Shown: positions 8,043 to 17,543 of the stretch, in pieces
How the letters are laid out: each line of letters opens with the position of its first letter
Numbering within the stretch: the stretch's first letter is position 1
NCBI RefSeq assembly: GCF_003287935.1
Contig: NZ_CP030287.1
Location: 7,448,869-7,512,868 of the forward strand
Source: Streptomyces sp. ICC1
Lineage (GTDB): Bacteria; Actinomycetota; Actinomycetes; Streptomycetales; Streptomycetaceae
DNA: 64,000 nucleotides
Direction of reading: 5' to 3'
Translations under genes and position numbers: made by a program
Notes under the pieces: generated by a model
Database searches by the model: none
Seen by the model: the letters and a program-made list of their open reading frames with translations, nothing else
What the model was told of the DNA's origin: nothing

Positions 8043-8567
8043 ATGACCCCCAACAGCGGATCACACCGCAGCGAACCTTCCACCACGGCCGACGAGCGCG
8101 AGATGCTCGACGGCTGGCTCGATTACCACCGCTCCACCCTCGTCTGGAAGTGCCAGGGCCTCTCGGACGAACAGCTGCGCACGAGCCCGCTGCCGCCGTC
8201 CGAACTGAGCCTGCTGGGGCTGGTGCGGCACATGGCGGAGGTGGAGCGGTACTGGTTCCGGGAGATCGCGCTGGGCGAGGACCTCCCCGAGCTGTACTGC
8301 ACCGGTGACGACCCGGACGGGGACTTCCACTTCACCGGGAAGGACACCTGGGCCGAGGCCGAGCAGGTGTGGCAGACCGAGGTCGAGCTGGCCCGGCAGG
8401 CGGCGGCCGGCCGCTCCCTGGAGCAGACCTCGCAGGCCGAGGACCACCACCGCGGCGAGGTGTTCAGCCTGCGCTGGATCTACACCCACATGATCGAGGA
8501 GTACGCGCGCCACAACGGCCACGCCGACCTGCTGCGCGAGCAGCTCGACGGTTCCACGGGCGACTAG
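8043..8567 (+). CDS. DinB/DUF664 family protein (mycothiol-transferase-like)
   Basis: The 174-residue product shows the DinB-like four-helix metal-binding layout: LGLVRHMAEVERYWFRE in the first half and RWIYTHMIEEYARHNGHADLLRE near the end supply the three spaced histidines. DUF664 proteins of actinobacteria are thought to be thiol (mycothiol) transferases. The ATG at 8043 follows AAGGATGAGG. It is divergent from the oxidoreductase gene, about 80 bases away. Confidence 0.85.
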   Translation: MTPNSGSHRSEPSTTADEREMLDGWLDYHRSTLVWKCQGLSDEQLRTSPLPPSELSLLGLVRHMAEVERYWFREIALGEDLPELYCTGDDPDGDFHFTGKDTWAEAEQVWQTEVELARQAAAGRSLEQTSQAEDHHRGEVFSLRWIYTHMIEEYARHNGHADLLREQLDGSTGD

Positions 8568-8700
8568 CGGCAGAACCCCCCGGGTTTCTGGGCTGCCGGA
8601 CTGCCGGGCCGTGTCAGCGGGCGGGCAGCCGTCACCCGTGGGGGGTGAATATCGGCTCCGGGTTTTCGCAACGGGGTCCTCGCACAGCAGAGTTGCGCGG

Positions 8701-9282
8701 GTGCATCCAACCCGAACCACGACAAAGCTGCTGCTCGGAGTCGCCTGTGCGGTCTCGGCCGTCTCCGGCTGCGTGAACGTGACCCCGGCCCCCGTGCAAC
8801 CGGCGACCGCTCCCGGTGCCCCGGGGGAGCCGCCCCGGCACGAGCCCCGCGGCGGGCCGGGGGCCACGCCGGTGGTCGTCCAGGCACCCGCTCTGGAGGC
8901 GCTGAAGGCGGTGCCGGGCCGCCCTGCCGGGCCCGCGCCCTCGGCTACCGGCCGGCGGGTCGCCGAGCGCTCCGCGGCGCCGGCCGCGCAGGCCGGTACG
9001 CCGGACCGGGGCGCCGGCTCCGGAGCCCCGGCGGGCGCTCCCCCGGTCCCGGACATCCCGGAGCCCCGCCGGCCCGGCGACCCGCACCGGGACCGCGCCG
9101 ACGGGCGGCCCGGCGGCCACCGCCCGCGCCACACCCGCTCCGATGAGGCCGAGGTGCCCCGCGAGCTGGTGCGGGAGCTGCCGGTGCGGCCGGCCGACGT
9201 GTGCGCCCTGGGCCGCCGGCACGGGCGCTGGCATCCGGACAGCCCGGAGGCCCGGATCTGCGCGGGCGTCCACGGCGGCTGA
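8701..9282 (+). CDS. Putative lipoprotein, Pro/Ala rich
   Basis: From the GTG at 8701 the product starts with RTTTKLLLGVACAVSAVSGC, a lipoprotein signal with cysteine at the lipobox. The middle is a long Pro/Ala/Gly linker. The C-terminal 30 residues, VCALGRRHGRWHPDSPEARI and a final Cys, look conserved and may form a small disulphide-bonded domain that I recall as common at the end of streptomycete secreted proteins. Function is unknown. The start is uncertain because the ribosome-binding site is weak. A lipoprotein-like frame on the other strand overlaps its 3' half. Confidence 0.65.
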   Translation: MHPTRTTTKLLLGVACAVSAVSGCVNVTPAPVQPATAPGAPGEPPRHEPRGGPGATPVVVQAPALEALKAVPGRPAGPAPSATGRRVAERSAAPAAQAGTPDRGAGSGAPAGAPPVPDIPEPRRPGDPHRDRADGRPGGHRPRHTRSDEAEVPRELVRELPVRPADVCALGRRHGRWHPDSPEARICAGVHGG

Positions 9283-9478
9283 GACCCCCGACGGCCCCGC
9301 CCGGCCGTTCGGCCGGGGCGCTCGTCGCCGGCACCGAGGCCGGCTTCCGCGCCGGCCCGGCGCCCGGGCCGCCCGAGCAGCCGCTCGCCAGCAGGCCGCC
9401 GACGAGCAGGCCGCCGACCAGCAGGCCGCCGACGAGCAGGGTCGGCACCGCCCCGGATGTTCTGCCGCCGGCCTTCAT
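8945..9478 (-). CDS. Possible lipoprotein, C-terminal part doubtful
   Basis: An ATG at 9478 preceded by AAGGGAG opens MKAGGRTSGAVPTLLVGGLL, followed by two further VGGLL repeats and the lipobox LASGC, so the first ~65 codons look like a genuine lipoprotein start. They lie 28 bases after cobK in the same direction. From about 9282 downward the frame runs antisense through the better supported lipoprotein at 8701-9282 and becomes Arg/Pro/Gly rich, as expected of a shadow frame. The gene may be truncated or frameshifted. Confidence 0.35.
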   Translation of the reverse strand: MKAGGRTSGAVPTLLVGGLLVGGLLVGGLLASGCSGGPGAGPARKPASVPATSAPAERPGGAVGGLSRRGRPRRSGPPGCPDASARAGGPGRTRRPAAPAAPAPARGAPRPHRSGCGAGGGRRAARRRGPGAGRRAGGAPGCPGPGERPPGLRSRRPGPAYRPARPAPRSARRPAGR

Positions 9479-9506
9479 GGCCCGCTCCCTTCGCACGCGT
9501 GAGTGA

Positions 9507-10367
9507 TCAACGCGGCAGAGCGTAGTGCAACAGGCGCAGGGCCTCGGCGACGGAGGTCGCCACGGGGTGGCCCTCGGGGACGGGCGGGCGGCGGACGACG
9601 AGGACCGGGACGCCGGCCTCGCGGGCGGCCGTGAGCTTGGGGGCGGTGGCGGAGCCGCCGCTGTCCTTGGTCACGAGGAGGTCGATGCGGTGGCGGGCGA
9701 GGAGCTCCCGCTCGTCGTCCAGGGTGAACGGGCCGCGGGCGAGCAGGACTTCGAGGCGCGGCGGCGCGGGCGCGTCCGGCGGATCCACCGAACGCACCAG
9801 GAACCAGGGCTCGGCCAGGTGCGCGAAGCTGTGCAGGCCCATCCGGCCGGTGGTCAGGAAGACGCGCGAGCCGAGTCCCGGCAGCAGGGCGGCCGCCCCG
9901 GCGAGGGAGTTCGCGAAGTGCCAGTCGTCCCCGGGGCCCGGGGTCCAGCCGGGGCGGCGCAGCGCCAGCAGCGGCACGTCCGAAAGCTCCGCCGCCCCGG
10001 CCGCGTTGAAGCTCATCCGCTCCGCGAACGGGTGCGTGGCGTCGACCAGGTGCGTGACCCGGTGGGCGGTGATCCACTCCGCGAGCCCGGCGGGACCGCC
10101 GAAGCCGCCGATCCGGGTCTCGCCCGGCGGCAGCACCGGGGAGGCGACCCGGCCGGCCAGCGAGGTGGTCACCCGGTACGGGGTGCCTTCCGCGGCGGCC
10201 AGGGCCTGCGCCAGGCCGCGGGCCTCCGTGGTGCCGCCGAGGATCAGGACGTGCGGGCGGCGGCCCGGGCCGCTCGGGCTGCTCGGGTCGGCGGACGGAC
10301 CTGCGGGCGGACCTGCGGGCGGGCCGCCCGGCGGGCCGGCGGTGGGGGCAGGCCCGTCAGCAGGCAT
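9507..10367 (-). CDS. cobK: Precorrin-6A reductase
   Basis: CobK reduces precorrin-6A with NADPH in aerobic cobalamin synthesis. The 286-residue product has a 38-residue Pro/Gly leader and then VLILGGTTEARGLAQALAA, the nucleotide-binding loop of CobK/CbiJ. VDATHPFAERMSFNAAGAA and LLVTKDSGGSATAPKLTAA are strong family signatures. Its ATG lies inside the last codons of cobM (11-base overlap), so translation is probably coupled. It is the third gene of the cobL-cobM-cobK operon. Confidence 0.93.
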   Translation of the reverse strand: MPADGPAPTAGPPGGPPAGPPAGPSADPSSPSGPGRRPHVLILGGTTEARGLAQALAAAEGTPYRVTTSLAGRVASPVLPPGETRIGGFGGPAGLAEWITAHRVTHLVDATHPFAERMSFNAAGAAELSDVPLLALRRPGWTPGPGDDWHFANSLAGAAALLPGLGSRVFLTTGRMGLHSFAHLAEPWFLVRSVDPPDAPAPPRLEVLLARGPFTLDDERELLARHRIDLLVTKDSGGSATAPKLTAAREAGVPVLVVRRPPVPEGHPVATSVAEALRLLHYALPR

Positions 10368-11106
10368 GCCGGTCGCGCTCGGCGGAGTACAGGTGGCTGT
10401 CGCGGAACTGCTCGGCGCCCAGGGTGCGGCCCACCAGGATGACGGCGGTGCGGACCAGCCCGGCCTCCTTCACCTGCCCCGCGATGTCGGCCAGCGTCCC
10501 GCGCAGGATCAACTCGTCGGGACGGCTGGCCATCGCGACCACCGCCGCCGGGCACTCGGCCCCGTAGTGCGGCAGCAGTTCGTCCACGACGCGGTCGACG
10601 TAGCGGGTGGCCAGGTGCAGGACCAGCAGTGCCCCGCTGCGCCCCAGGGTGGCGAGGTCCTCGCCGGGCGGCATGGGCGTGGCCTGCTGGGAGATCCGGG
10701 TCAGGATCACGGTCTGGCCGACGGTGGGGACGGTCAGCTCCCGCTTCAGCGCGGCGGCCGCGGCGGCGAAGGCCGGGACGCCGGGCACCACCTCGTAGGG
10801 GATGCCGGCCGCGTCGAGCCGCCGCATCTGCTCCGCGACGGCGCTGAAGACGGACGGGTCGCCCGAGTGCAGCCGCGCCACGTCCTGGCCGGCCGCGTGC
10901 GCGCGGACGCATTCGGCGATGATCTCGTCCAGGTTCAGCTGCGCGGTGTCGATCAGGCGGGCGTCCGGCGGGCACTCGGCGAGCAGTTCGCGCGGGACCA
11001 GGCTGCCCGCGTACAGGCAGACGGGGGCGGCGGCCAGCCTGCGGGCGCCGCGCACCGTGATCAGGTCGGCGGCGCCGGGGCCCGCACCGATGAAGTACAC
11101 GGTCAT
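10357..11106 (-). CDS. cobM: Precorrin-4 C11-methyltransferase
   Basis: The 249-residue SAM-dependent methyltransferase begins MTVYFIGAGPGAADLITVRG, the GAGPG motif of tetrapyrrole methylases. LHSGDPSVFSAVAEQM, PGVPAFAAAAAAL and LTRISQQATPMPPGE are characteristic of CobM/CbiF. It methylates C-11 of precorrin-4. Its ATG overlaps the cobL stop in an ATGA tetranucleotide, and its own 3' end overlaps cobK, so all three genes are coupled. Confidence 0.95.
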   Translation of the reverse strand: MTVYFIGAGPGAADLITVRGARRLAAAPVCLYAGSLVPRELLAECPPDARLIDTAQLNLDEIIAECVRAHAAGQDVARLHSGDPSVFSAVAEQMRRLDAAGIPYEVVPGVPAFAAAAAALKRELTVPTVGQTVILTRISQQATPMPPGEDLATLGRSGALLVLHLATRYVDRVVDELLPHYGAECPAAVVAMASRPDELILRGTLADIAGQVKEAGLVRTAVILVGRTLGAEQFRDSHLYSAERDRHAC

Positions 11107-12371
11107 GTCGTCTGATCCACCATTTCGGGATAGGGCTTGGTAACCGACCACTGGGTGACGGGCATCGCCTGGCGCCAGCCCGTGAAACCGCCGACCGGCA
11201 CGGCGTGCGCGACGGCCAGTTTCACCAGGTCGCCGCCGTGGCGCCGGTAGCGCTCGGTGAGGACGGCCTCCGACTCCAGGGTGACCGTGTTGACCACGAG
11301 CCGGCCGCCGGGGGCCAGCACCTCCCAGGCCGCGTCGAGCAGGCCCGGCGCAGTGAGGCCGCCGCCGATGAACACGGCGTCGGGGGCGGGCAGTCCGGCG
11401 AGCGCCCCGGGCGCGGCGCCGGTGACCACGCGCAGTCCGGGCACGCCGAGCGCGGCCGCGTTGCGGGTGATCCGCGCGGCCCGCTCGGCCACCCGCTCCA
11501 CGGTCACCGCGCGGCAGGAAGGGTGCGTGCGCATCCACTCGATGGCGATGGAGCCGGAGCCGCCGCCGATGTCCCACAGCAGTTCGCCGGGGGCCGGGGC
11601 CAGCGCGCACAGGGTGGCGGCGCGGACGTGGCGCTTGGTGGGCTGGCCGTCGTGCTCGTAGGCGGTGTCGGGCAGGCCGGGGGTCGCGCCGAGCCGGGGG
11701 ACCCCGGCGGCGGGGTCGCGGCGGCAGTCGACGGCGACCACGTTGAGGGGGTCGCCGGGGGCGCGGTCCCAGCTCCGGGCGAGGCCCTCGTACGCGTCCT
11801 CGTGCTCGGAGCCGAGCTGTTCCAGGACGCGCATCCGGCTGGGGCCGAAGCCCCGCTCTCGAAGCAGAGCGGCGATCTCGTTTGCGGTCACTGCTCCGGC
11901 GCTCAGGACCAGCACCCGCCGGCCCTCGTACAGCGCGGCCGCGAGCCGGGCCACCGGGCGGCCGACGACGGTGACCACCTCGGTGTCCTCCACGGGCCAG
12001 CCCAGGCGCGCGCAGGCGTACGACACGGAGGAGGGGTGCGGCAGGACGTGCAGGGCGCCCGGGCCGAGCTCCTCGGACAGCGCGCGGCCGATCCCGTAGA
12101 ACATCGGGTCGCCGCTCGCCAGCACCGCGATCCGGCGGCCCGCGTGCTCCGCCATCAGCTTCGGCACGGCCGGGCGCAGCGGGCTCGGCCACGCCACTCG
12201 GACGCCCGCGCACTCCTCGGGCGGCAGCAGGTCCAGCTGCCGGGGTCCGCCGATCAACACCTCGGCCCCGGCCAGCGCGGCCCGCGCGGGAGCGGTCAGC
12301 CCGCCCCAGCCGTCGGCGCCGAGGCCGACGACCGACACGGGTACGGGGGGCGGTGGCGGCGTCGAGCTCAC
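11103..12371 (-). CDS. cobL: Precorrin-6Y C5,15-methyltransferase (decarboxylating)
   Basis: CobL methylates C-5 and C-15 of precorrin-6Y and removes the acetate carboxyl on ring C. The 422-residue product is the usual fusion: an N-terminal CbiE tetrapyrrole methylase with VSVVGLGADGWGGL and LASGDPMFYGIGR, and a C-terminal CbiT domain with LWDIGGGSGSIAIEWMRTHP. The GTG at 12371 follows CGAGG. It is the first gene of the operon; no cobalamin riboswitch consensus is apparent in the 255 bases before it, which it shares with a divergent dehydrogenase. Confidence 0.94.
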   Translation of the reverse strand: MSSTPPPPPVPVSVVGLGADGWGGLTAPARAALAGAEVLIGGPRQLDLLPPEECAGVRVAWPSPLRPAVPKLMAEHAGRRIAVLASGDPMFYGIGRALSEELGPGALHVLPHPSSVSYACARLGWPVEDTEVVTVVGRPVARLAAALYEGRRVLVLSAGAVTANEIAALLRERGFGPSRMRVLEQLGSEHEDAYEGLARSWDRAPGDPLNVVAVDCRRDPAAGVPRLGATPGLPDTAYEHDGQPTKRHVRAATLCALAPAPGELLWDIGGGSGSIAIEWMRTHPSCRAVTVERVAERAARITRNAAALGVPGLRVVTGAAPGALAGLPAPDAVFIGGGLTAPGLLDAAWEVLAPGGRLVVNTVTLESEAVLTERYRRHGGDLVKLAVAHAVPVGGFTGWRQAMPVTQWSVTKPYPEMVDQTT

Positions 12372-12626
12372 TGCGCGGAACCTCGGAGTACGGGAAGGGG
12401 GTGGACCCGCAGCCTACTGGTCGGCCCCGGACACCCCGGGAGCCGGGGCCTAGTGCTGTGGCGGCCGGGTGGGGCCCCTTTCCCGCGTGCCCCGCGCGGA
12501 GGTGCACCCGCGGCCGGCCGGGCCCCGCGGCGGCAGGGCTCCGGGAGCCGGGCTCCGGGCTCCGGGCGTAGGGTGCGGGGGCCAGGGACCCGGCCGGGGT
12601 CCCGGCGGCGAGCGGGAGGAGGCGGC

Positions 12627-13583
12627 ATGCCGGGCTGGAAGGCCGCGCACATACCCGATCAGAGCGGCCGCACGGCCGTGGTCACCGGGGCCAACAGCGG
12701 GATCGGCTACTTCGCCGCCCGGGAGCTCGCCCGGCGCGGGGCCGCGGTCGTGCTGGCCTGCCGCAGCGCGGCCCGGGGACGGGCGGCCGAGGTCGCACTG
12801 CGCTCCGAACTGCCCGGCGCGGACGTGCGGTTCATCCCGCTGGACCTCGCCGACCTGGCCACCGTGCGGGAGTTCGCGCGGGAGTACGGCCAACGGCACG
12901 GCAGCCTCGACCTCCTCGTCAACAACGCCGGGGTGATGGCCCTGCCGTACGGGCGGACCGCGGACGGGTTCGAGACGCAGTTCGGGGTCAACCACCTCGG
13001 CCACTTCGCCCTCACCGGGCTGCTCCTGCCCGGGCTCCTCGCCGCCGGCCCCGGGGCCCGGGTCGTGAACCTCTCCAGCGGCTTCCACGCCCTCGGGGAC
13101 GTGGACCACGAGGACCTGAACGGCGAGCGCCGCTACCGGCGCTGGATCGCCTACGGCCGCTCCAAGACCGCGAACCTGCTCTTCACCCACGAGCTCGCCC
13201 GCCGGCTCGCGGCCGCCGGCTCCGGGATCGTCACCGCCGCCGCCCACCCCGGTTACGCCTCCACCAACCTGCACGTCGGAGCGACCCCGCAGGCGGGCAC
13301 CACCCTCACCTCGCGGATCACGGTCGCCGCCAACACCCTGGGCAACACCATCGGGAACGGCGTCATCGCACAGTCCGCCGCCTCCGGCGCCCTGCCCACC
13401 CTGTACGCGGCCACCGCGCCCGGGGTCCGGCCGGACGAGTTCATCGGTCCGCGGCTCGGCTGGCGCGGGGCGCCCGCCCGATCCTGGCGGGCGAAATGGA
13501 CCTTGGACGACAAGTCCGGCGAACGCCTCTGGTCCGCCTCCGAAAAGCTCACGGGAGTCTCGTACGCGTCCCTATCGCACTGA
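12627..13583 (+). CDS. Short-chain dehydrogenase/reductase
   Basis: The 318-residue oxidoreductase carries the SDR cofactor motif VVTGANSGIGYFAARELARR, the LLVNNAGVM structural motif and the catalytic YGRSK pair preceded by NLSS. The family resemblance is to retinol dehydrogenase/WW-domain oxidoreductase-like SDRs of about 310 residues. An Arg after the first strand (ACRSAARGRAAEV) suggests NADP(H) preference. GGGAGGAGG precedes the ATG at 12627. The physiological substrate is unknown. Confidence 0.92.
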   Translation: MPGWKAAHIPDQSGRTAVVTGANSGIGYFAARELARRGAAVVLACRSAARGRAAEVALRSELPGADVRFIPLDLADLATVREFAREYGQRHGSLDLLVNNAGVMALPYGRTADGFETQFGVNHLGHFALTGLLLPGLLAAGPGARVVNLSSGFHALGDVDHEDLNGERRYRRWIAYGRSKTANLLFTHELARRLAAAGSGIVTAAAHPGYASTNLHVGATPQAGTTLTSRITVAANTLGNTIGNGVIAQSAASGALPTLYAATAPGVRPDEFIGPRLGWRGAPARSWRAKWTLDDKSGERLWSASEKLTGVSYASLSH

Positions 13584-13655
13584 ATCCCCGAGGGCTAACT
13601 TGCTACTCGCCAGTCACTTTCTTCAGGCTGTCGGGCCGCATCCCCTGGGAGAGCC

Positions 13656-15227
13656 ATGCGCAGATCCGCCCTGCCCGTGCCCCTGCTGTTCCCGCTCCTC
13701 CTCGCCACGCTCGCGGCGCTCCTCGCGACCGCCCTCACCGCACCGCCCGCCCGGGCCGCCGCGAGCGCGGAGCGCCGTACGCCGGTCGTCCTCGTCCACG
13801 GCTACGGGGACACCGCGGCCTCCCTCGACGGGCTGGAGGACCACCTGCGCGGCCAGGGCTGGCTCTCGAGCGACCTCGCCGAGTTCGGCTACGACTGGGC
13901 CGCGACGAACGAGTCCAACGCGGCCCGCTTCGGGGCCTTCCTCACCGAGCGCTTCGGCGCCCGCCAGGTCAACGTCGTGGCCCACAGCATGGGTTCGCTG
14001 CTCACCCGCAAGTACCTCAAGGACGGCGGGAGTTCCCGGGTCCGTGCCTGGGTCTCGCTGGGCGGGCCCAACCACGGGGCGGGTGACGCCGCGCCCTGCG
14101 GCCCCTTCGGCACCTTCTGCGACATCCACGCCGCCTCCCTCGCCGACATGACCCCCGGCGGCGCCTTCCTGACCTCCCTCAACGCGGGTGACGAGACCCC
14201 GGGCGCCACCCGCTACACCACCTTCAGCTCCACCTGCGACCAGCAGATCCCGCCCGGCGACAGCCGCGCCCCGCGCTCCACCGAACTGGCCGGCGCCGTC
14301 AACCACGTCCTCCCGGTCGGCGACAGCGGCTGCCCCTCGCACTACGGGCTGCTCGGCAACGACTGGATCCGCCGGCAGATCGTCGCCGAGTTCTCCAAGG
14401 ACCCGGTGAGCCGGGTCGACCTGAAGAACGGCCCCTTCCGCATCACCGTCGACTCGGCCCGCTTCACCTCCGCCGGGGAGAGCGGTCCCGAGCTCTACGA
14501 CGGCCTCACGCTCACCACCGACGGGACCGCCCGCACCCTGTGGCACCGCGACCGCGCCGGCGCCACCGCCTTCCCCGACCACGACCCCTGGTTCGGGCTC
14601 GACGATTCCGCCCGCGGGCAGGTCTTCGGCTCCGGCGCCACCATCACCGCCCACGTCACCGACGCCGACTACACCGCCGGGAACAACGACGACGTGATGG
14701 CCGCCGGCCGCGTCCACTGGGACCCGGCCCTCGGCTTCGGCCGGTTCACCGCGAAGATGGCGGGAGTGGACGGCGGCGAGGTGTCCGTCACCTACACCGT
14801 CACCCCGGCGCAGGGCGTCCCCGCCTGCCGGGTCCGCGTGGACGGGGCCGAGCTGACCTACTTCGACGACGGCACGACCCGGCCCGCGCTCTACGGGGAC
14901 CTCACGGTCCGGACCGGTGACGGCGGCCGCGGCGCCGTGTGGTCGCGCTCCTCGTCGGACCCGTCGACCTTCCCCAACAAGGGCGGCCGCACCAACCCGG
15001 ACCCGTACTTCCACCAGCAGGTCGGCTCGGGGACGACGTACGGCCCCGGCCCCTTCGAGATCGGCGTGTACCTCTGGGACCGCGACGCCTCCTCGGCCGA
15101 CGACCTGGTCGCCCGCGGCACGGTGGCCTGGGATCCCTACACCGACCAGCCCGGAACCCGTACGAGCGACTTCCGCGGCGACGACGACGGGCACGTGCGG
15201 GTCACCTGGACGGTCCTGTGTCCGTGA
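13656..15227 (+). CDS. Secreted triacylglycerol lipase/esterase
   Basis: A 523-residue exported hydrolase with an N-terminal signal peptide ending near PARAAAS. The alpha/beta-hydrolase domain has the oxyanion segment PVVLVHGYGD and the nucleophile elbow VVAHSMGSL, with a plausible His in GCPSHYGLLGN; this is the LipA/EstA (class 2 lipase) layout. About residues 265-523 form two extra beta-rich regions (FRITVDSARF..., CRVRVDGAELTYFDDG...), an accessory domain that I cannot name. Cysteine pairs suggest extracellular disulphides. It stands alone on this strand. Confidence 0.87.
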   Translation: MRRSALPVPLLFPLLLATLAALLATALTAPPARAAASAERRTPVVLVHGYGDTAASLDGLEDHLRGQGWLSSDLAEFGYDWAATNESNAARFGAFLTERFGARQVNVVAHSMGSLLTRKYLKDGGSSRVRAWVSLGGPNHGAGDAAPCGPFGTFCDIHAASLADMTPGGAFLTSLNAGDETPGATRYTTFSSTCDQQIPPGDSRAPRSTELAGAVNHVLPVGDSGCPSHYGLLGNDWIRRQIVAEFSKDPVSRVDLKNGPFRITVDSARFTSAGESGPELYDGLTLTTDGTARTLWHRDRAGATAFPDHDPWFGLDDSARGQVFGSGATITAHVTDADYTAGNNDDVMAAGRVHWDPALGFGRFTAKMAGVDGGEVSVTYTVTPAQGVPACRVRVDGAELTYFDDGTTRPALYGDLTVRTGDGGRGAVWSRSSSDPSTFPNKGGRTNPDPYFHQQVGSGTTYGPGPFEIGVYLWDRDASSADDLVARGTVAWDPYTDQPGTRTSDFRGDDDGHVRVTWTVLCP

Positions 15228-15371
15228 CCCGCCCTGACCTGCCCTGACGCGACCCCACCGGTCGAACGGGTGTGTGGGCGCCCCGGCATGAGCCCGTCCG
15301 CCCCCGGGAAGCCCCAAGGCGCCCCGTCCGGGCCCTCACCGGGGCGCGCGGACCGCACCACACTCTGCGGC

Positions 15372-16787
15372 ATGGACGACGACGGTACGGACAACCACCC
15401 AGGAAGCACCGACTCGGAGCCCGGGGACCACGCGGTGGTCCTCGGGGCGGGCATGGCCGGGCTGCTGGCCGCGCGGGTCCTCGCGCGGCGCTTCTCCCGC
15501 GTCACCGTGATCGAGCGGGACGAACTGCCCGAAGGAGAGCCGCAGTTCCGGCCCGGGCTGCCGCAGTCCCGGCACGCGCACATCCTGTGGGCGAGGGGCG
15601 TGGAGCTGATCGAACTGATGCTGCCGGGCATCACCGGCAAACTGGTGGGTGCCGGGGCGAGCCTGCTGAACTCGCCGCGGGACTTCCTCTGGCTGAGCCC
15701 CGCCGGCTGGTTCGGCCCGTTACACGGGGCCGAAGTGCTGCTCTCCAGCCGGGAGTTGCTCGACCGGACGGTGCGCCGCGAGGTGCTGCGGGACGGCCGC
15801 ATCACGATCCGCGGCGGGACGACGGCCACCGGACTGGTGGCCGGGCCGGACGGCCGCTCGGTGACCGGCGTACAGCTCCGCCACGGCGGCCCGCTGGCCG
15901 CGCGACTCGTCGTCGACGCGACCGGCCGCGCCTCCAAGGCGCCCGACTGGCTCATCGCGCTCGGCCACGCGGCCCCGGAGGTCACCCGCTACGACTCCCG
16001 ACTCGGCTACTCCAGCCGCTACTTCGAGATCCCGGCCGATCCGGGGCGGCGCTGGCAGGGCCTGTACGTCCAGGGCCGCCCCGACCTCCCGCGCGGCGGC
16101 GTCCTGATGCCGCAGGACGGCAACCGCTGGCTGGTGACCCTGATCGGCAACGGCGAACACGCCCCGCCCGTCGAGGACGGGGCGTTCTTCGCGTTCGCGC
16201 GGAGCCTGCGCAGCCCGGCCCTGTACGACGCCATCCGGGACGCGACCCCGCTGTCCCCGCCCACCGCCTTCCGGAACACGGCGAACGAATGGCGCCACTA
16301 CGAGCGCCTCGCACACTGGCCGGCCGGATTCGTGGTCCTCGGCGACGCCGTCTGCCGGTTCAACCCCGTGTACGGACACGGGATGACGGTCGCCGCGCTC
16401 GCCGCGGAGGCCCTGGCCAAGGAGATCCGCACCCTGAACCCGCGGGAGATCGCCGGGGCCGCCCGGCGCATCCAGCGCCGCACCACCGCGGCGTCCGCCG
16501 TGCCCTGGCAGATCGCCACCAGCGAGGACATGCGCTATCCGGTGACGAAGGGGCCGCCGCCGGACCGGGCCACCCGGATCCTGCAGCGCTACATGGCGCG
16601 GGTGATGGTGGGAGCCAACGCCGACCCGGCGATCGCGGGCCGCTTCTTCGGCGTGCTGTCGCTGACCGCCCCGCCGGCCGTCCTGCTCGAGCCCGTCACG
16701 ATGGCCCGCGTCCTGTCGAAGTGGCGCCTTCCGGCCACCCCCGAAACCACCGACTACCCACCCCACCACGGCCCGCCGAAGGACTAA
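15372..16787 (+). CDS. FAD-dependent oxidoreductase
   Basis: The 471-residue flavoprotein has the dinucleotide-binding motif [19 protein letters not shown] followed by an acidic strand end (VIERDEL), and the second FAD motif [19 protein letters not shown]. It resembles the UbiH/geranylgeranyl-reductase group of p-hydroxybenzoate-hydroxylase-like flavoproteins. The ATG at 15372 was chosen because homologous sequence begins shortly after it; no strong ribosome-binding site is seen. The last four bases overlap the end of the convergent macrodomain gene. Confidence 0.85.
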   Translation: MDDDGTDNHPGSTDSEPGDHAVVLGAGMAGLLAARVLARRFSRVTVIERDELPEGEPQFRPGLPQSRHAHILWARGVELIELMLPGITGKLVGAGASLLNSPRDFLWLSPAGWFGPLHGAEVLLSSRELLDRTVRREVLRDGRITIRGGTTATGLVAGPDGRSVTGVQLRHGGPLAARLVVDATGRASKAPDWLIALGHAAPEVTRYDSRLGYSSRYFEIPADPGRRWQGLYVQGRPDLPRGGVLMPQDGNRWLVTLIGNGEHAPPVEDGAFFAFARSLRSPALYDAIRDATPLSPPTAFRNTANEWRHYERLAHWPAGFVVLGDAVCRFNPVYGHGMTVAALAAEALAKEIRTLNPREIAGAARRIQRRTTAASAVPWQIATSEDMRYPVTKGPPPDRATRILQRYMARVMVGANADPAIAGRFFGVLSLTAPPAVLLEPVTMARVLSKWRLPATPETTDYPPHHGPPKD

Positions 16788-17305
16788 GAAGGCCCGGCGG
16801 CCACCGCGTTCGCGAAGGCTTCGTAGGCGCGTTCGTCGAAGAGAACGAAGCGGACCTCCTCCACCTCGGTCCGGGCCGACCGCACGGTCTCCACCGCGAT
16901 CCGCGCCCCGTCGTCCAGGGGCCATCCGTAGATCCCGGTGGAGATCGCCGGGAAGGCGACGCTACGGGCTCCCAGTTCATCGGCGACCCGCAGCGACTCC
17001 CGGTAGCAGGAGGCCAGCAGCGCCGACCGGTCCTCGTCCCGCGACCAGACCGGACCGACCGTGTGGATCACGTGATCGGCCGGCAGCCGGCCGGCCGTGG
17101 TGGCGACCGCCTTGCCCGTCGCGAGACCCTTGCCGTAGTGCGAGCGGCGCAGCTGTTCGCAGGCGGCCAGGATCTCCGGACCGCCGCGCCGGTGGATGGC
17201 CCCGTCGACACCGCCGCCGCCGAGCAGCGAGGAGTTCGCCGCGTTGACCACGGCGTCGGCCCGCTCCGTGGTGATGTCGCCCCGGACGAGTGCGATGCGC
17301 GGCAC
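16784..17305 (-). CDS. Macrodomain protein (O-acetyl-ADP-ribose deacetylase-like)
   Basis: The 173-residue product is a MacroD-type ADP-ribose-binding domain: [39 protein letters not shown] and [20 protein letters not shown] are the three ligand-loop signatures. Such enzymes hydrolyse O-acetyl-ADP-ribose or remove ADP-ribose from proteins. The GTG at 17305 was preferred to one at 17332 because GGAAGGAA lies just before it. The gene lies beside the second palindromic element. Confidence 0.92.
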   Translation of the reverse strand: MPRIALVRGDITTERADAVVNAANSSLLGGGGVDGAIHRRGGPEILAACEQLRRSHYGKGLATGKAVATTAGRLPADHVIHTVGPVWSRDEDRSALLASCYRESLRVADELGARSVAFPAISTGIYGWPLDDGARIAVETVRSARTEVEEVRFVLFDERAYEAFANAVAAGPS

Positions 17306-17378
17306 GGGAGTTCCTTCCTTCGTGGAGGACACACGCTACCGGGAGCCCCGGCAAGATCCGAAAGAGCCGGCCACAGCA

Positions 17379-17543
17379 CTAGTGCTGTGACCGGAAAGGT
17401 CCACCGGGTCGCGGCGCCCGGCACGGCACCTCGCCGCGTTGTCGGACCACCGAAGTACGTCCAGTACAAGCGGCGGCCCTCCGCCTTGCGATGCACCGCA
17501 CCGGACACCGCGACCCGGCAAACCTTTCCGGCCACAGCGCTAG
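17379..17543. repeat. 165-bp palindromic CTAG-bounded element, copy 2
   Basis: Same length, ends and interior as copy 1 at 1968-2132, with a handful of base changes. CTAG occurs at both borders. A second, degenerate right-hand end (CCGGCCACAGCACTAG, 17367-17382) abuts its left border, so an older copy may have been hit by, or recombined with, this one. The right CTAG provides the TAG stop of the trypsin-like protease on the minus strand, as copy 1 does for the AlkD-like gene. Confidence 0.85.

Noticed and set aside
12450..12470. Solo CTAGTGCTGTG motif resembling an element terminus
   Set aside because: Only about 11 bases match and there is no partner end or interior homology nearby; too weak to call a copy.
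12372..12626. Cobalamin riboswitch upstream of cobL
   Set aside because: I looked for the conserved B12-box and see no match; the region is short and GC-rich with no clear RNA fold.
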